From contig DASRDZ010000025.1 in NCBI GenBank assembly GCA_035652335.1, positions 5,231 through 69,230 on the forward strand: a DNA stretch of 64,000 nt, written 5' to 3'. The translations under genes and the position numbers were made by a program. Numbering within the stretch: the first letter of the stretch is position 1; each line of letters starts with the position of its first letter. Of this stretch, positions 7,191 to 14,446 are shown one piece after another. The notes under the pieces are model-generated. The model did no database searches. It was not told where the DNA came from and worked only from the letters and a program-made list of their open reading frames with translations. Source of the DNA: DASRDZ01 sp035652335 (lineage in GTDB: Bacteria > Chloroflexota > Dormibacteria > Aeolococcales > Aeolococcaceae).

Positions 7191-8594
7191 ATGAAGCATT
7201 TGCTCGGAACCCGCCGCTCGGCCGGCATCGCCGCGTCCGTGGTGGTCACCCTCGGCGCCGCCCTGGGCAGCACCGTGCTCGCCTCCAGTGGCGGCGGCAC
7301 CGCCGGCACCGGCTTCACCGCGCCGGTGCAGATCCCGCAGTCGGGCGGCCTGGGTGAGCCCAGCCTCGCGCTCGACAGCAGCGGCCGCCTGGTGGCCACC
7401 GCGCCCCAGTCGATCGGCAACATCAACGGCGGGGGCAGCCCCGTCTGGACGTCGACCAACGGCGGCGCCGGCTGGGCGGGCCCCGTGCATCCCACCGGCG
7501 ACCCGGTGAGCGGCGGCGACACCGACCTGGCCGTCGACCCGGCCGGCGACATCTACCAGGCCGACCTCTGGCTGGGCAACTCGGCGATGGCGGTCTCCAC
7601 CGACCACGGTGCCAGCTTCATCGCCAACGAGTACGGCCACACCCAGCCGGGCGACGACCGCCCCTGGATCGCCTACTCGGCCAAGGACAACGCCATCTAC
7701 ATGGTCTACGACGGCGTCGACGCCGTCCACGTGGCCAAGAGCGCGCCGCTGGTGGCGCCGCAGGCCGGACTGGTGCTCGCCCAGGACGTGCCGGTCATCC
7801 CCGAGAGCGCCGTCAGCGTCGGGCTCAGCGTCTCCGGCGTCAGCACGCCCGTGCGCGAGTGCGTGTGCCCGCCCGGCGGCATCGCCGTCGACCCCTCGAG
7901 CGGCTCGGTGTACGTCACCTACAGCAAGCAGAACGGGGGCGGCGAGGGCGGCGCCGTCGGTGTGGCGCGCAGCGACAACGGCGGCCTCACCTGGACCACG
8001 ATGTCGATCCCGGGCACCGGCAGCACCGGCAGCGCCTTCGACGTCGAGTACAACTTCGCACCGGTCAAGGTCGACGCCAACGGCACCGTGTACGTGGCCT
8101 GGGGCGAGGGTCGCAACATCAGCACCGACGCCAACGGCAACCACGTGGCCGGCGGCGGCGTGACCATCAAGTACGCCTACAGCACCGACAAGGGCGCCAC
8201 CTGGAGCGCCCCGGTGACCCTGTCGGCGAGCAGCGGCACGGCGACCTTCCCGACGCTCGACGTGGTGTCGCCCGGCGTGATCGACGCCGCCTGGTACGGC
8301 ACCTCGGCGACGGGCGATCCCAACCTGGTGCCGGGCAGCGCGTCCTGGGACGTCGACTACGCGCAGGTCACCGCCGCCAACACCGCCACCCCGGTGGTCA
8401 CCGCCAGCACCGCGGTGAGCGGGATCCACAGCGGCTGCATCCAGACGGGCGGCAGCGGCAGCTCACTCTGCGGCGACCGCAGCCTGCTCGACTTCTTCCA
8501 GCTCGTCGTCGACCACAACGGCAAGGCCAACATCATCTACACGGCCGGCGACGCCGGCGCGGGGACGACCCTCTACTTCGCCCGCCAGAGCTAG
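7191..8594 (+). CDS. Secreted Asp-box (BNR/sialidase-like beta-propeller) protein
   Basis: 467 aa. The signal peptide (SVVVTLGAALGSTVLASS) is followed by a beta-rich protein with at least four Asp-box motifs of the S-x-D-x-G-x-x-W/F type: STNGGAGW, STDHGASF, SDNGGLTW and STDKGATW. Such repeats sit on blade edges of six-bladed propellers in sialidases and other exo-glycosidases. The catalytic Arg triad and Tyr/Glu of sialidases are not evident, so an enzymatic role is not claimed. Two Cys pairs (CVCPPGG and GCIQ...LCGD) may form disulfides. ATG 7191 is chosen over 7182 because GGAAGGAG lies directly against 7182 but 9 nt before 7191. Confidence 0.8.
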   Translation: MKHLLGTRRSAGIAASVVVTLGAALGSTVLASSGGGTAGTGFTAPVQIPQSGGLGEPSLALDSSGRLVATAPQSIGNINGGGSPVWTSTNGGAGWAGPVHPTGDPVSGGDTDLAVDPAGDIYQADLWLGNSAMAVSTDHGASFIANEYGHTQPGDDRPWIAYSAKDNAIYMVYDGVDAVHVAKSAPLVAPQAGLVLAQDVPVIPESAVSVGLSVSGVSTPVRECVCPPGGIAVDPSSGSVYVTYSKQNGGGEGGAVGVARSDNGGLTWTTMSIPGTGSTGSAFDVEYNFAPVKVDANGTVYVAWGEGRNISTDANGNHVAGGGVTIKYAYSTDKGATWSAPVTLSASSGTATFPTLDVVSPGVIDAAWYGTSATGDPNLVPGSASWDVDYAQVTAANTATPVVTASTAVSGIHSGCIQTGGSGSSLCGDRSLLDFFQLVVDHNGKANIIYTAGDAGAGTTLYFARQS

Positions 8595-8833
8595 GCGGAG
8601 AGGACCCGCCCCAGCAGGCAGCCCGCGAAGGCCGCCAGCAGCACCACGGCGCCGAGGCACACCATCGCCCGGCGCCCGGTGCTGAGCGGGTGGGTGGCGC
8701 GCCGGGCGGGGCCAGCGATGCGGTGGGCTGCAATCGCGCCCACCGCATCCTGTCCCATTCCCCTTCTCACCGCAGGCGCGACCGAGCCGCTGAGCGCGAC
8801 GGCACGCCTCCGTGAAAACGACATGCGGATCAT
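8591..8833 (-). CDS. Small C-terminally anchored membrane protein (tentative)
   Basis: 80 aa from ATG 8833, with GAGGGG about 5 nt upstream. The first 55 residues are Arg/Ala-rich and unremarkable; the last 25 form a clear transmembrane helix (VCLGAVVLLAAFAGCLLG). It converges on and overlaps the last 4 nt of the Asp-box gene. Weak coding evidence apart from the ribosome site and the helix; unknown function. Confidence 0.35.
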   Translation of the reverse strand: MIRMSFSRRRAVALSGSVAPAVRRGMGQDAVGAIAAHRIAGPARRATHPLSTGRRAMVCLGAVVLLAAFAGCLLGRVLSA

Positions 8834-9100
8834 CGATACCCCTCGCGTCGGGCCGCCGGCGTGTTCCCTGTTCGCCACGCGGCCTCGCGTTGCCCGCGAG
8901 TGTAGGAAGGCCTGAGCAGAGCGGCGCGCCGCGGCACACGGCCGTGATCGTGTTGCGTGCGCCGTTTCACGGGCGCGTCGCGCCGCACCCCGCCGGGAGG
9001 GCTCCGCGGCGGCCGATTCGCCTTGTGCGGCCTGGCGTTCTCCGCGAGTCTGCGAGGTCCCGCGCGGTTTCACAGGCCTTTACCCGCGCCGGCCGTGGTG

Positions 9101-9106
9101 TAGGGT
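9101..9106 (+). promoter_or_regulatory. -10 hexamer TAGGGT for the DUF2277 gene
   Basis: TAGGGT ends 7 nt before ATG 9114, with no ribosome site between; leaderless start expected. Confidence 0.45.
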
Positions 9107-9113
9107 TGCCGGC

Positions 9114-9341
9114 ATGTGCCGATCCATCAAGACGCTGCGCGGCGCCACCCCGCCGCCCACCGCCGAGGACACCCGCGCCGCGGCCCTGCAGTACGTCCGC
9201 AAGCTGAGCGGCTACCGCGTCCCCTCGCAGGCCAACCGGGCCGCCTTCGACGCGGCCGTCGAGGACATCGCCGCCGTCACCGACCGGCTGCTGGCCAGCC
9301 TGGTGGTTCCCGGTCGCGCCGCCGCACCGGCGGCTAGGTGA
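9114..9341 (+). CDS. DUF2277 family protein
   Basis: 75 aa. The opening MCRSIKTLRGATPPPT, then ALQYVRKLSGYRVPSQANRAAF and the closing DRLLASL match the small DUF2277 family, which starts with an invariant MCR-x-IK. The family is common in actinobacteria and related soil bacteria; its function is unknown. The last 8 nt overlap the convergent DsrE-like gene. Confidence 0.88.
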   Translation: MCRSIKTLRGATPPPTAEDTRAAALQYVRKLSGYRVPSQANRAAFDAAVEDIAAVTDRLLASLVVPGRAAAPAAR

Positions 9342-9843
9342 AGATGATCTGGCCGCCGGCGGCCAGCGCGTAGAACTCGCCGACGGTGATGATGCCCTTC
9401 ACCTGCGGGATGAAGTCGTCCATGGTGAGGCCGAACATGTCGACGGTCATCTTGCAGGCGTAGAGCCCGGCGCCGCTGTCGGCGACCATCGCCACGAACT
9501 CGGGGATCGACGGCATGTCGATCTGCCCCATCTTGTGCTCCATGTAGTGGGTCAGCGCGCTCGACACGCCGGGCACGCCGCCGACCCAGGTGGCGAGATG
9601 CAGTCCCGGGTTGCCGACGCTCGCGACCTTGATGTGGTCGATCCGCTTGCGGTTGATCACGTCGAGCCCGAAGAAGGTGAAGAAGAGATTGGCCTCGATG
9701 CCCTCGGCGCGCGCGCCGTTGGCCATGATCAGGCCGGGGTACGCTCCCTCCAGCGAACCCTGGGAGATGATGATCGACACCTTCTCGATGGTGTCCGTTC
9801 GCTGCGCCGGCTGCTCGGCCGGCGACTTGGCTGCGATGGCCAT
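9334..9843 (-). CDS. DsrE/DsrF-like sulfur-carrier family protein
   Basis: 169 aa. The core (VSIIISQGSLEGAYPGLIMANGA, FFTFFGLDVI, and the Cys-containing GLYACKMTVDMFGL) matches the DsrE-like family (PF13686 type, peroxiredoxin-like DrsE_2). The conserved Cys in LYACKM is the likely persulfide carrier. Its ATG overlaps the stop of the TusE-like gene by one base (TGATG), so it is the third gene of a coupled operon with that protein and an SQR-like flavoprotein. The expected role is cytosolic persulfide relay. A charged 20-residue N-terminal extension precedes the domain. Confidence 0.88.
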   Translation of the reverse strand: MAIAAKSPAEQPAQRTDTIEKVSIIISQGSLEGAYPGLIMANGARAEGIEANLFFTFFGLDVINRKRIDHIKVASVGNPGLHLATWVGGVPGVSSALTHYMEHKMGQIDMPSIPEFVAMVADSGAGLYACKMTVDMFGLTMDDFIPQVKGIITVGEFYALAAGGQIIFT

Positions 9844-10175
9844 CAGATGCACCCCCGTGGCTTGGGAATTCCCGCGATGCGCGCCGCCACCTTGGCCGGT
9901 CCCTTGGGGAACAGCTCGTAGAGGTCCTTGATGGGCACGCCCGACGTCTTGCTCAGCGCCCGCACCGGCGGCCCGGTGCCGTCGCGCTCGTACGCGGCAC
10001 GCATCAGGCGGATCAGCTGCCAGTGCCGCTCGGTCAGCGTGGCGATGCCTTCGGCGGCCGCCAGCTCGGGCACCATCGCCTCGCTCCACTGCTCCGGGTG
10101 GAGGAAGAAGCCCTCGCCGTTGACGTCGACCGTCACGCCTGCGACGGTCCTCTGGAGCACGGTCTCTGCGATCAC
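9843..10175 (-). CDS. TusE/DsrC-like sulfur relay protein
   Basis: 110 aa from GTG 10175. The DsrC/TusE fold is recognisable from VDVNGEGFFLHPEQWSEAM, the middle LTERHWQLIRLMR and the flexible C-terminal arm GIPKPRGCI with the penultimate Cys109. The second Cys, about ten residues earlier in dissimilatory DsrC, is absent; an Ala/Arg-rich stretch stands there instead. The protein is thus the one-Cys (TusE-like) type that can accept and pass on a persulfide but cannot form the DsrC trisulfide loop. The GTG overlaps the TGA of the flavoprotein gene by 4 nt and its own stop overlaps the DsrE-like start. Confidence 0.9.
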   Translation of the reverse strand: MIAETVLQRTVAGVTVDVNGEGFFLHPEQWSEAMVPELAAAEGIATLTERHWQLIRLMRAAYERDGTGPPVRALSKTSGVPIKDLYELFPKGPAKVAARIAGIPKPRGCI

Positions 10176-11422
10176 CTGACGGCCTCCGTGGGCTCGGCTG
10201 GAAGCGTCTTGCCGCCGTGCGGCATCGCCGAGCCGATGCCCGGGATGTCGCGTCCTGGCAGCAGGGTGTGCCAGTAGAACCACTGGAACATCAGCTTGCC
10301 GAGATGGTTGAGATGCGACTCCTTGAGCAGCGGCAGTCCCATGCGGGCCGGGAAGTGACCGGGCAGCGGCTCGGTGTCGTAGTTGAAGTCGATGAGCAGC
10401 GCCTTGTGGAAGCCGGTCTCCACGAAGCAGTTGGCGTGCCCGTCGTAGGCCGCGTCGAGCGGCTCGCCGGCGAGGAAGCGGCGCACGTTCTCGCTGAGCA
10501 CCTCGCCCTCGAAGTGGGTGACCGAGCCCGCCTTGGAGATGGGCACGTTGGCGGCGTCGCCGAGGGCGAAGACGTTGGGCCTGGCGCGCGACTGCAGGGT
10601 GTGCTCGTCGGTGGGCACGAAGTTGAGCTCGTCACCGAGCCCGGGTGAGCGGCCGACGTACGCGGCGCCGCCGTGCAGCGGCACCACGACGGCGAGGTCG
10701 AAGGGAACCTCCCTGCCGTCGTACCCGATCAGGCGCCCGTCACCGACCTCTCCGGTGTTGAACTCGGTGACCACCTCGACGCCCTTCTGCTCCAGGATCC
10801 CGCCCAGGGCTCGCGACGCCACCGGCTTGGTGAAGGCGCCGTCGAGCGGCGTGACATAGGTGATGTCGACGCGCTCGCGCACCCCCTTCTCGCGCAGGAA
10901 CCAGTCGGCCAGGAAGCAGAACTCGAGCGGTGCCACCGGACACTTGACGGGCATGTCGACGACGTTGACCACCAGGCGCCCGTTCTCGAAGCTCGCAAGC
11001 CGCTTCTGCAGCGCGCGTGCGCCATCCAGCGAGTAGAAGGTGAAGACGCTCTCGTTCCAGGCCGGACCCGTCATGCCCGGGGTCTCCTCGGGGAGCAGCG
11101 TGGCGCCGGTGGCGACGACGAGGACGTCGTAGTGGAGCGAGACGCCGTCCTGCAGGTGCACGGTGTCGCCGTCGAGGTCGACGCGGTCGATCCCCACCTC
11201 GCGGAAGTCGATGCCGTCGTGGAGCTGGCGGCGGCGTGGCCGCACCAGGTCCTCGGCGTGGGCGAGCCCGAAGGGGACGAAGAGCAGGCCGGGCTGGTAG
11301 ACGTGCACGTCGTCCTGGTCGACGACGGTGATGTCGACGCTGCCCGGCAGCATCCGGCGAAGCCGGTTGGCGGCGAGAGTGCCCCCGGTGCCGGCCCCGA
11401 GGACGACGATGCGGCGTGTCAT
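10172..11422 (-). CDS. Sulfide:quinone oxidoreductase-like FAD flavoprotein
   Basis: 416 aa. The FAD-binding motif IVVLGAGTGGTLAANRL is at the N-terminus, with VLVVATGATLLPEETPG in the middle and a second FAD motif NVFALGDAANVPISKAG near residue 300. Cys161 in MPVKCPVAPLEF and Cys169, with a further Cys in HANCFVETG, match the redox-active Cys positions of the SQR/FCSD family. The C-terminal part has aromatic, amphipathic segments suited to membrane contact. It is the first gene of an operon with TusE- and DsrE-like carriers, so the likely role is oxidation of sulfide or carrier-bound persulfide with electrons to quinone. Confidence 0.87.
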   Translation of the reverse strand: MTRRIVVLGAGTGGTLAANRLRRMLPGSVDITVVDQDDVHVYQPGLLFVPFGLAHAEDLVRPRRRQLHDGIDFREVGIDRVDLDGDTVHLQDGVSLHYDVLVVATGATLLPEETPGMTGPAWNESVFTFYSLDGARALQKRLASFENGRLVVNVVDMPVKCPVAPLEFCFLADWFLREKGVRERVDITYVTPLDGAFTKPVASRALGGILEQKGVEVVTEFNTGEVGDGRLIGYDGREVPFDLAVVVPLHGGAAYVGRSPGLGDELNFVPTDEHTLQSRARPNVFALGDAANVPISKAGSVTHFEGEVLSENVRRFLAGEPLDAAYDGHANCFVETGFHKALLIDFNYDTEPLPGHFPARMGLPLLKESHLNHLGKLMFQWFYWHTLLPGRDIPGIGSAMPHGGKTLPAEPTEAVR

Positions 11423-11488
11423 CTCAGCACCGACGATGGCGGGGCGCGACCGGCGGCGCCAGAGGCGAAGAGCCTGTGGTCGCGGGTC

Positions 11489-11740
11489 CTATGCCACCGC
11501 GCCGTGGCCGACGTGCGCATGGCGGAGCAGGTACACGAGGTGCACGCCGTCCTGCTCCACGTCGACCTCGCCGCTCATCAACAGCCGCACCAGGGCGGCG
11601 CTGATCTGGGCTCCGAACGGCTGCAGCGACGCCGAGTCGGGGTCGAGGGCCACCGCGGTGTGGAGCCCCGGCAGGGTGAGCGGGGTCTCCGCCCCTGCGA
11701 GCGCTCGCAGCACCAGCCGGTCGGCGATCCTCGGGTCCAT
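11489..11740 (-). CDS. Small protein, possible winged-helix fold, upstream of the SQR operon
   Basis: 83 aa. It is mostly helical, with a pattern (ADRLVLRALAGAETPLTL ... ISAALVRLLMSGEVDVEQDGVHLVYLL) that resembles a small winged-helix domain: three helices and a beta-hairpin. It lies 66 nt upstream of the SQR-like gene on the same strand and may be its first operon member or local regulator. The similarity is visual only. A GTCAAT hexamer 7 nt before ATG 11740 could be its -10. Confidence 0.5.
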   Translation of the reverse strand: MDPRIADRLVLRALAGAETPLTLPGLHTAVALDPDSASLQPFGAQISAALVRLLMSGEVDVEQDGVHLVYLLRHAHVGHGAVA

Positions 11741-11827
11741 GAGGGAGATTGACGGTCAGATGCGCGGGGTGCGGCAAGTGCCGAACGTCCCGGCCGCTTG
11801 TGACGGTTGGGCCGGCGGCCCTGGGCA

Positions 11828-12103
11828 TCACGTCATGTGGCGCATGCGCTCCAGCTCACGGTCGACGTCGGCCTCGGTGACCGGTCGCTGCGCGTAGACG
11901 TTCCAGGCGTGCATGACCACCCCGACACCCCAGCCGGCCATGACGATGCCCGGCCAGAAGAAGCCCTGGCCGCTCATCGCCCAGATGGCGATGAGGACGC
12001 CGTTGACCAGAACGTAGGTGAGCAGGTGGGTGGGGAACTCGCGCCGCTCCCTGACCCGGCGGCGCGCCTCGGCTCGGAGGTCCTCCTCCGGTGTGACGCT
12101 CAT
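11828..12103 (-). CDS. 2TM-domain membrane protein
   Basis: 91 aa. An Arg/Glu-rich amphipathic start (DLRAEARRRVRERREFPTHL) precedes two transmembrane helices (LLTYVLVNGVLIAIWAM and FWPGIVMAGWGVGVVMHAW) and a charged C-terminal tail. This is the layout of the 2TM domain family (PF13239 type), found alone or fused to kinases and regulators. GGAGG 8 nt before ATG 12103 fixes the start. Function unknown. Confidence 0.8.
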   Translation of the reverse strand: MSVTPEEDLRAEARRRVRERREFPTHLLTYVLVNGVLIAIWAMSGQGFFWPGIVMAGWGVGVVMHAWNVYAQRPVTEADVDRELERMRHMT

Positions 12104-12226
12104 CTCTGAACCTCCGTGTCCGGCTGCACGGGCGCGCGACTCCATCGTCGGCGTCCGCGGGCGCGCCGCACAGAGGAGCACGTCCCGCCGGTGGGGGACG
12201 AACGGCCGTCCGGTGGCCTGCGCCCC

Positions 12227-12232
12227 TACAGT
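12227..12232 (+). promoter_or_regulatory. -10 hexamer TACAGT for the alkyltransferase-like gene
   Basis: TACAGT ends 7 nt before the TTG at 12240. Because no ATG or GTG lies nearby in frame, this hexamer is the main argument for the TTG start. Confidence 0.45.
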
Positions 12233-12239
12233 TGCGGGC

Positions 12240-12587
12240 TTGAGCGACGACGCGCGAGCGCTGCGCATCCTCGACCGCATCCGCGCCATCCCGCCGGGCT
12301 TCGTGCGCACCTACGGCGACATCGACCGGCGGGCGCCGCGCCTCGTCGGGCGCGTCCTGGCGACGACGGCCGAGGACGTGCCCTGGCACCGCGTGGTCCG
12401 CGCCGACGGCAGCGTCGCCAGGGGCGCCCGGCAGCGCGCGCTGCTGCGCCGTGAGGGCGTGCCCCTCCGCGGTGACCGGGTCGACCTCGCCCAGGCGCGC
12501 CTCCCCGACGAGGTGCCGCTCCGCTTCGTCCGCCGAGCCCACGGCGGGAGCGGGCAACCGCCAGCCCCGGCGCGGACACGCCAGTGA
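12240..12587 (+). CDS. Alkyltransferase-like (ATL) DNA-repair protein, MGMT-fold without the acceptor Cys
   Basis: About 115 aa from TTG 12240. It carries the DNA-binding core of O6-methylguanine-DNA methyltransferases: IPPGFVRTYGDID, the helix-turn-helix APRLVGRVL and the active-site loop. The acceptor Cys of P-C-H-R is replaced by Trp (residue 49, PWHRVV). This is the signature of ATL proteins such as E. coli YbaZ, which bind O6-alkylguanine without removing the alkyl group and pass the lesion to nucleotide excision repair. QRALLRREGVP matches the following family block. The last 20 residues are a Pro/Arg tail. Confidence 0.85.
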   Translation: MSDDARALRILDRIRAIPPGFVRTYGDIDRRAPRLVGRVLATTAEDVPWHRVVRADGSVARGARQRALLRREGVPLRGDRVDLAQARLPDEVPLRFVRRAHGGSGQPPAPARTRQ

Positions 12588-12657
12588 GGTGCTGACGCCG
12601 GCGCGGCCTTCGGGTACATTGCACGGGCAGCAACCGGGGGCACGAGAGGGCGAGCTG

Positions 12658-14412
12658 ATGAGGGGCGGCACGGGGGCGCGTGTTCGTTGCGCGCTGGTGG
12701 CGGGCCTGGGCGGCGTGGTTTGCGCCGCGCTGCATTCGGGCGTGACCACCGTCGCCGCCCAGACCGGCGGCCCCGACCTGATCGTCAACGGCGACTTCGA
12801 GCAGAACGCCATCTCGCAGGCCTGGACGCTGGTGGGCAACACCACCACGGCGCTGCCCGGCTGGACCGCGAGCGGCGACGGGGTCGAGGTGATGCGCTCC
12901 TACTGGCAGCCGGCGCACGGCGCGCAGTCCGTCAACCTGTCCTCGAACGGCGCCTCGGAGGTCACCCAGCAGGTGAGCACCACGGCGGGGACGCAGTACC
13001 AGCTGAGCTGGTTCATCTCCGGCAACCCGCAGTGCACGACGCCGACCACGCGCGTGCTCAGCGTGATCTGGAACGGGAGCGTCGTCGCCCAGCCGACCTT
13101 CAACGTGAGCGGGCACAGCTTCCAGTCGATGGGCTGGACGGCCCAGAGCACGTCGGTGACAGCGAGCGGCGACAGCTCGACGGTGTCCTTCCTGCGTGCG
13201 GCCTCCACCGACGGCTCGTGCGGCGTCGCCATCGACGACGTGGCCCTGGCGGCCACCGGCGGGTCGTCGTCGGCCTCCGCAACCCAGCCGGCCGCGCTCC
13301 CGCCGCCCGTCCTGCCGGGCACGGGGGGTGGCGCAGGCGGTGGACAGCCTCCGATCGTCGCCGGCGGGTCGGGCTCCGGCGGGGGCGGCGCGGCGTCGAG
13401 CGCCCTGCACGGGCGCTCCACCATCACGGCCGGGATCGCCACACCCGGCCAGGCCTTCTCGTCCCTGCAGACGACCGTGCTCAGCGCCGCCCTCGCGGTG
13501 CTGGCCATCGTCCTCATCACCTTCCCTGCGCAGCTCTTCAACCACACCTTCCAGGAGAACTACGAGGACATCGTGGCCTTCTGGGAGCGCCACTTCGGCG
13601 TCGTCAGGCGCATGCGCAGCCGCATCGTGGCGCACACCGACCGGCGCACGCACCTCAGCATCATCGCCGCCGTGGTTCTGCTCGGCGCGCTGCTCGGCGG
13701 ACTTCTCGACCCCAACTTCGGGTTCAACGGTACCTCGGTCACCACCTTCCTCTCCACGGTCGCCGCCACCCTGTGGGGCATCGCCGTCTCGACGTTCGTC
13801 ATCGTCTCCTACCGCCGGCTGCGGCATCGCGACACGCAGTGGTCGCTGCGCGCCCTGCCCGCCGGGCTGCCCATCGCCATCGGCTGCGTCGTGGTGTCGC
13901 GGCTCTCCGACTTCGAGCCCGGCTACCTGTACGGCGTGGTCTGCGGCGCGGTCTTCACCGGAGCGTCGCTGGCGAAGAACGAGCAGGGACACACGGTCGC
14001 CATCGCCACCGTCGTGACCATGCTCATCGCGCTGCTCGCCTGGTTCGCCTGGCTGCCGGTGAACGACGCCGCCGCCAAGCCCGGCGCGCTCTGGCCGGTG
14101 ACCATCCTCGACGACTTCCTCGGCGCCGTGTTCGCCGGCGGGCTGGTGGGATCGGTGATCGGCATGGTCCCGCTGCGGTTCCTGCCCGGTGGTACGCTCG
14201 CCGCGTGGCATCGCGGCGTGTGGGCGGTGGTGTCCGTCCTCGTCACCTTCATGTTCCTGGAGATCATGCTGAACCCCGCGCGCGGCGGACATCCGGGGCA
14301 TGCCGCCGTGGGCACTGTGGTCGCGCTCTTCATCGCCTTCGGCGCGGGATCGGTGCTGTTCGCTGCGTACTGGCAGCGCAAGCGGCGCAGGCTGGCGGCA
14401 CCCGCACACTGA
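12658..14412 (+). CDS. DUF642-like secreted domain fused to a multi-pass membrane domain (FGLLP-type)
   Basis: 584 aa. A signal peptide is followed by a beta-sandwich of about 170 residues with the LIVNGDFEQ opening, TTALPGWTASGDGVEVM and GVAIDDVAL blocks of the DUF642/choice-of-anchor-C type (galactose-binding-like). A Gly/Ser/Pro linker (about residues 200-255) leads to seven or eight hydrophobic segments. The middle DPNFGFNGTSV resembles the FGLLP-motif membrane proteins of actinobacteria. The extracellular part may bind carbohydrate; the membrane part has no known function. The start is ATG 12658 behind GAGAGGGCGAG. The liv-type transporter gene starts 35 nt after its stop. Confidence 0.7.
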   Translation: MRGGTGARVRCALVAGLGGVVCAALHSGVTTVAAQTGGPDLIVNGDFEQNAISQAWTLVGNTTTALPGWTASGDGVEVMRSYWQPAHGAQSVNLSSNGASEVTQQVSTTAGTQYQLSWFISGNPQCTTPTTRVLSVIWNGSVVAQPTFNVSGHSFQSMGWTAQSTSVTASGDSSTVSFLRAASTDGSCGVAIDDVALAATGGSSSASATQPAALPPPVLPGTGGGAGGGQPPIVAGGSGSGGGGAASSALHGRSTITAGIATPGQAFSSLQTTVLSAALAVLAIVLITFPAQLFNHTFQENYEDIVAFWERHFGVVRRMRSRIVAHTDRRTHLSIIAAVVLLGALLGGLLDPNFGFNGTSVTTFLSTVAATLWGIAVSTFVIVSYRRLRHRDTQWSLRALPAGLPIAIGCVVVSRLSDFEPGYLYGVVCGAVFTGASLAKNEQGHTVAIATVVTMLIALLAWFAWLPVNDAAAKPGALWPVTILDDFLGAVFAGGLVGSVIGMVPLRFLPGGTLAAWHRGVWAVVSVLVTFMFLEIMLNPARGGHPGHAAVGTVVALFIAFGAGSVLFAAYWQRKRRRLAAPAH

Positions 14413-14446
14413 GTCGCACCGCGCGCGGCGTCCGCGGCGTGAGCGG

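Noticed and set aside
9334..10175. Sulfur-relay genes considered as part of a dissimilatory dsr pathway
   Set aside because: The TusE/DsrC-like protein lacks the second C-terminal Cys and no dsrAB genes are adjacent.
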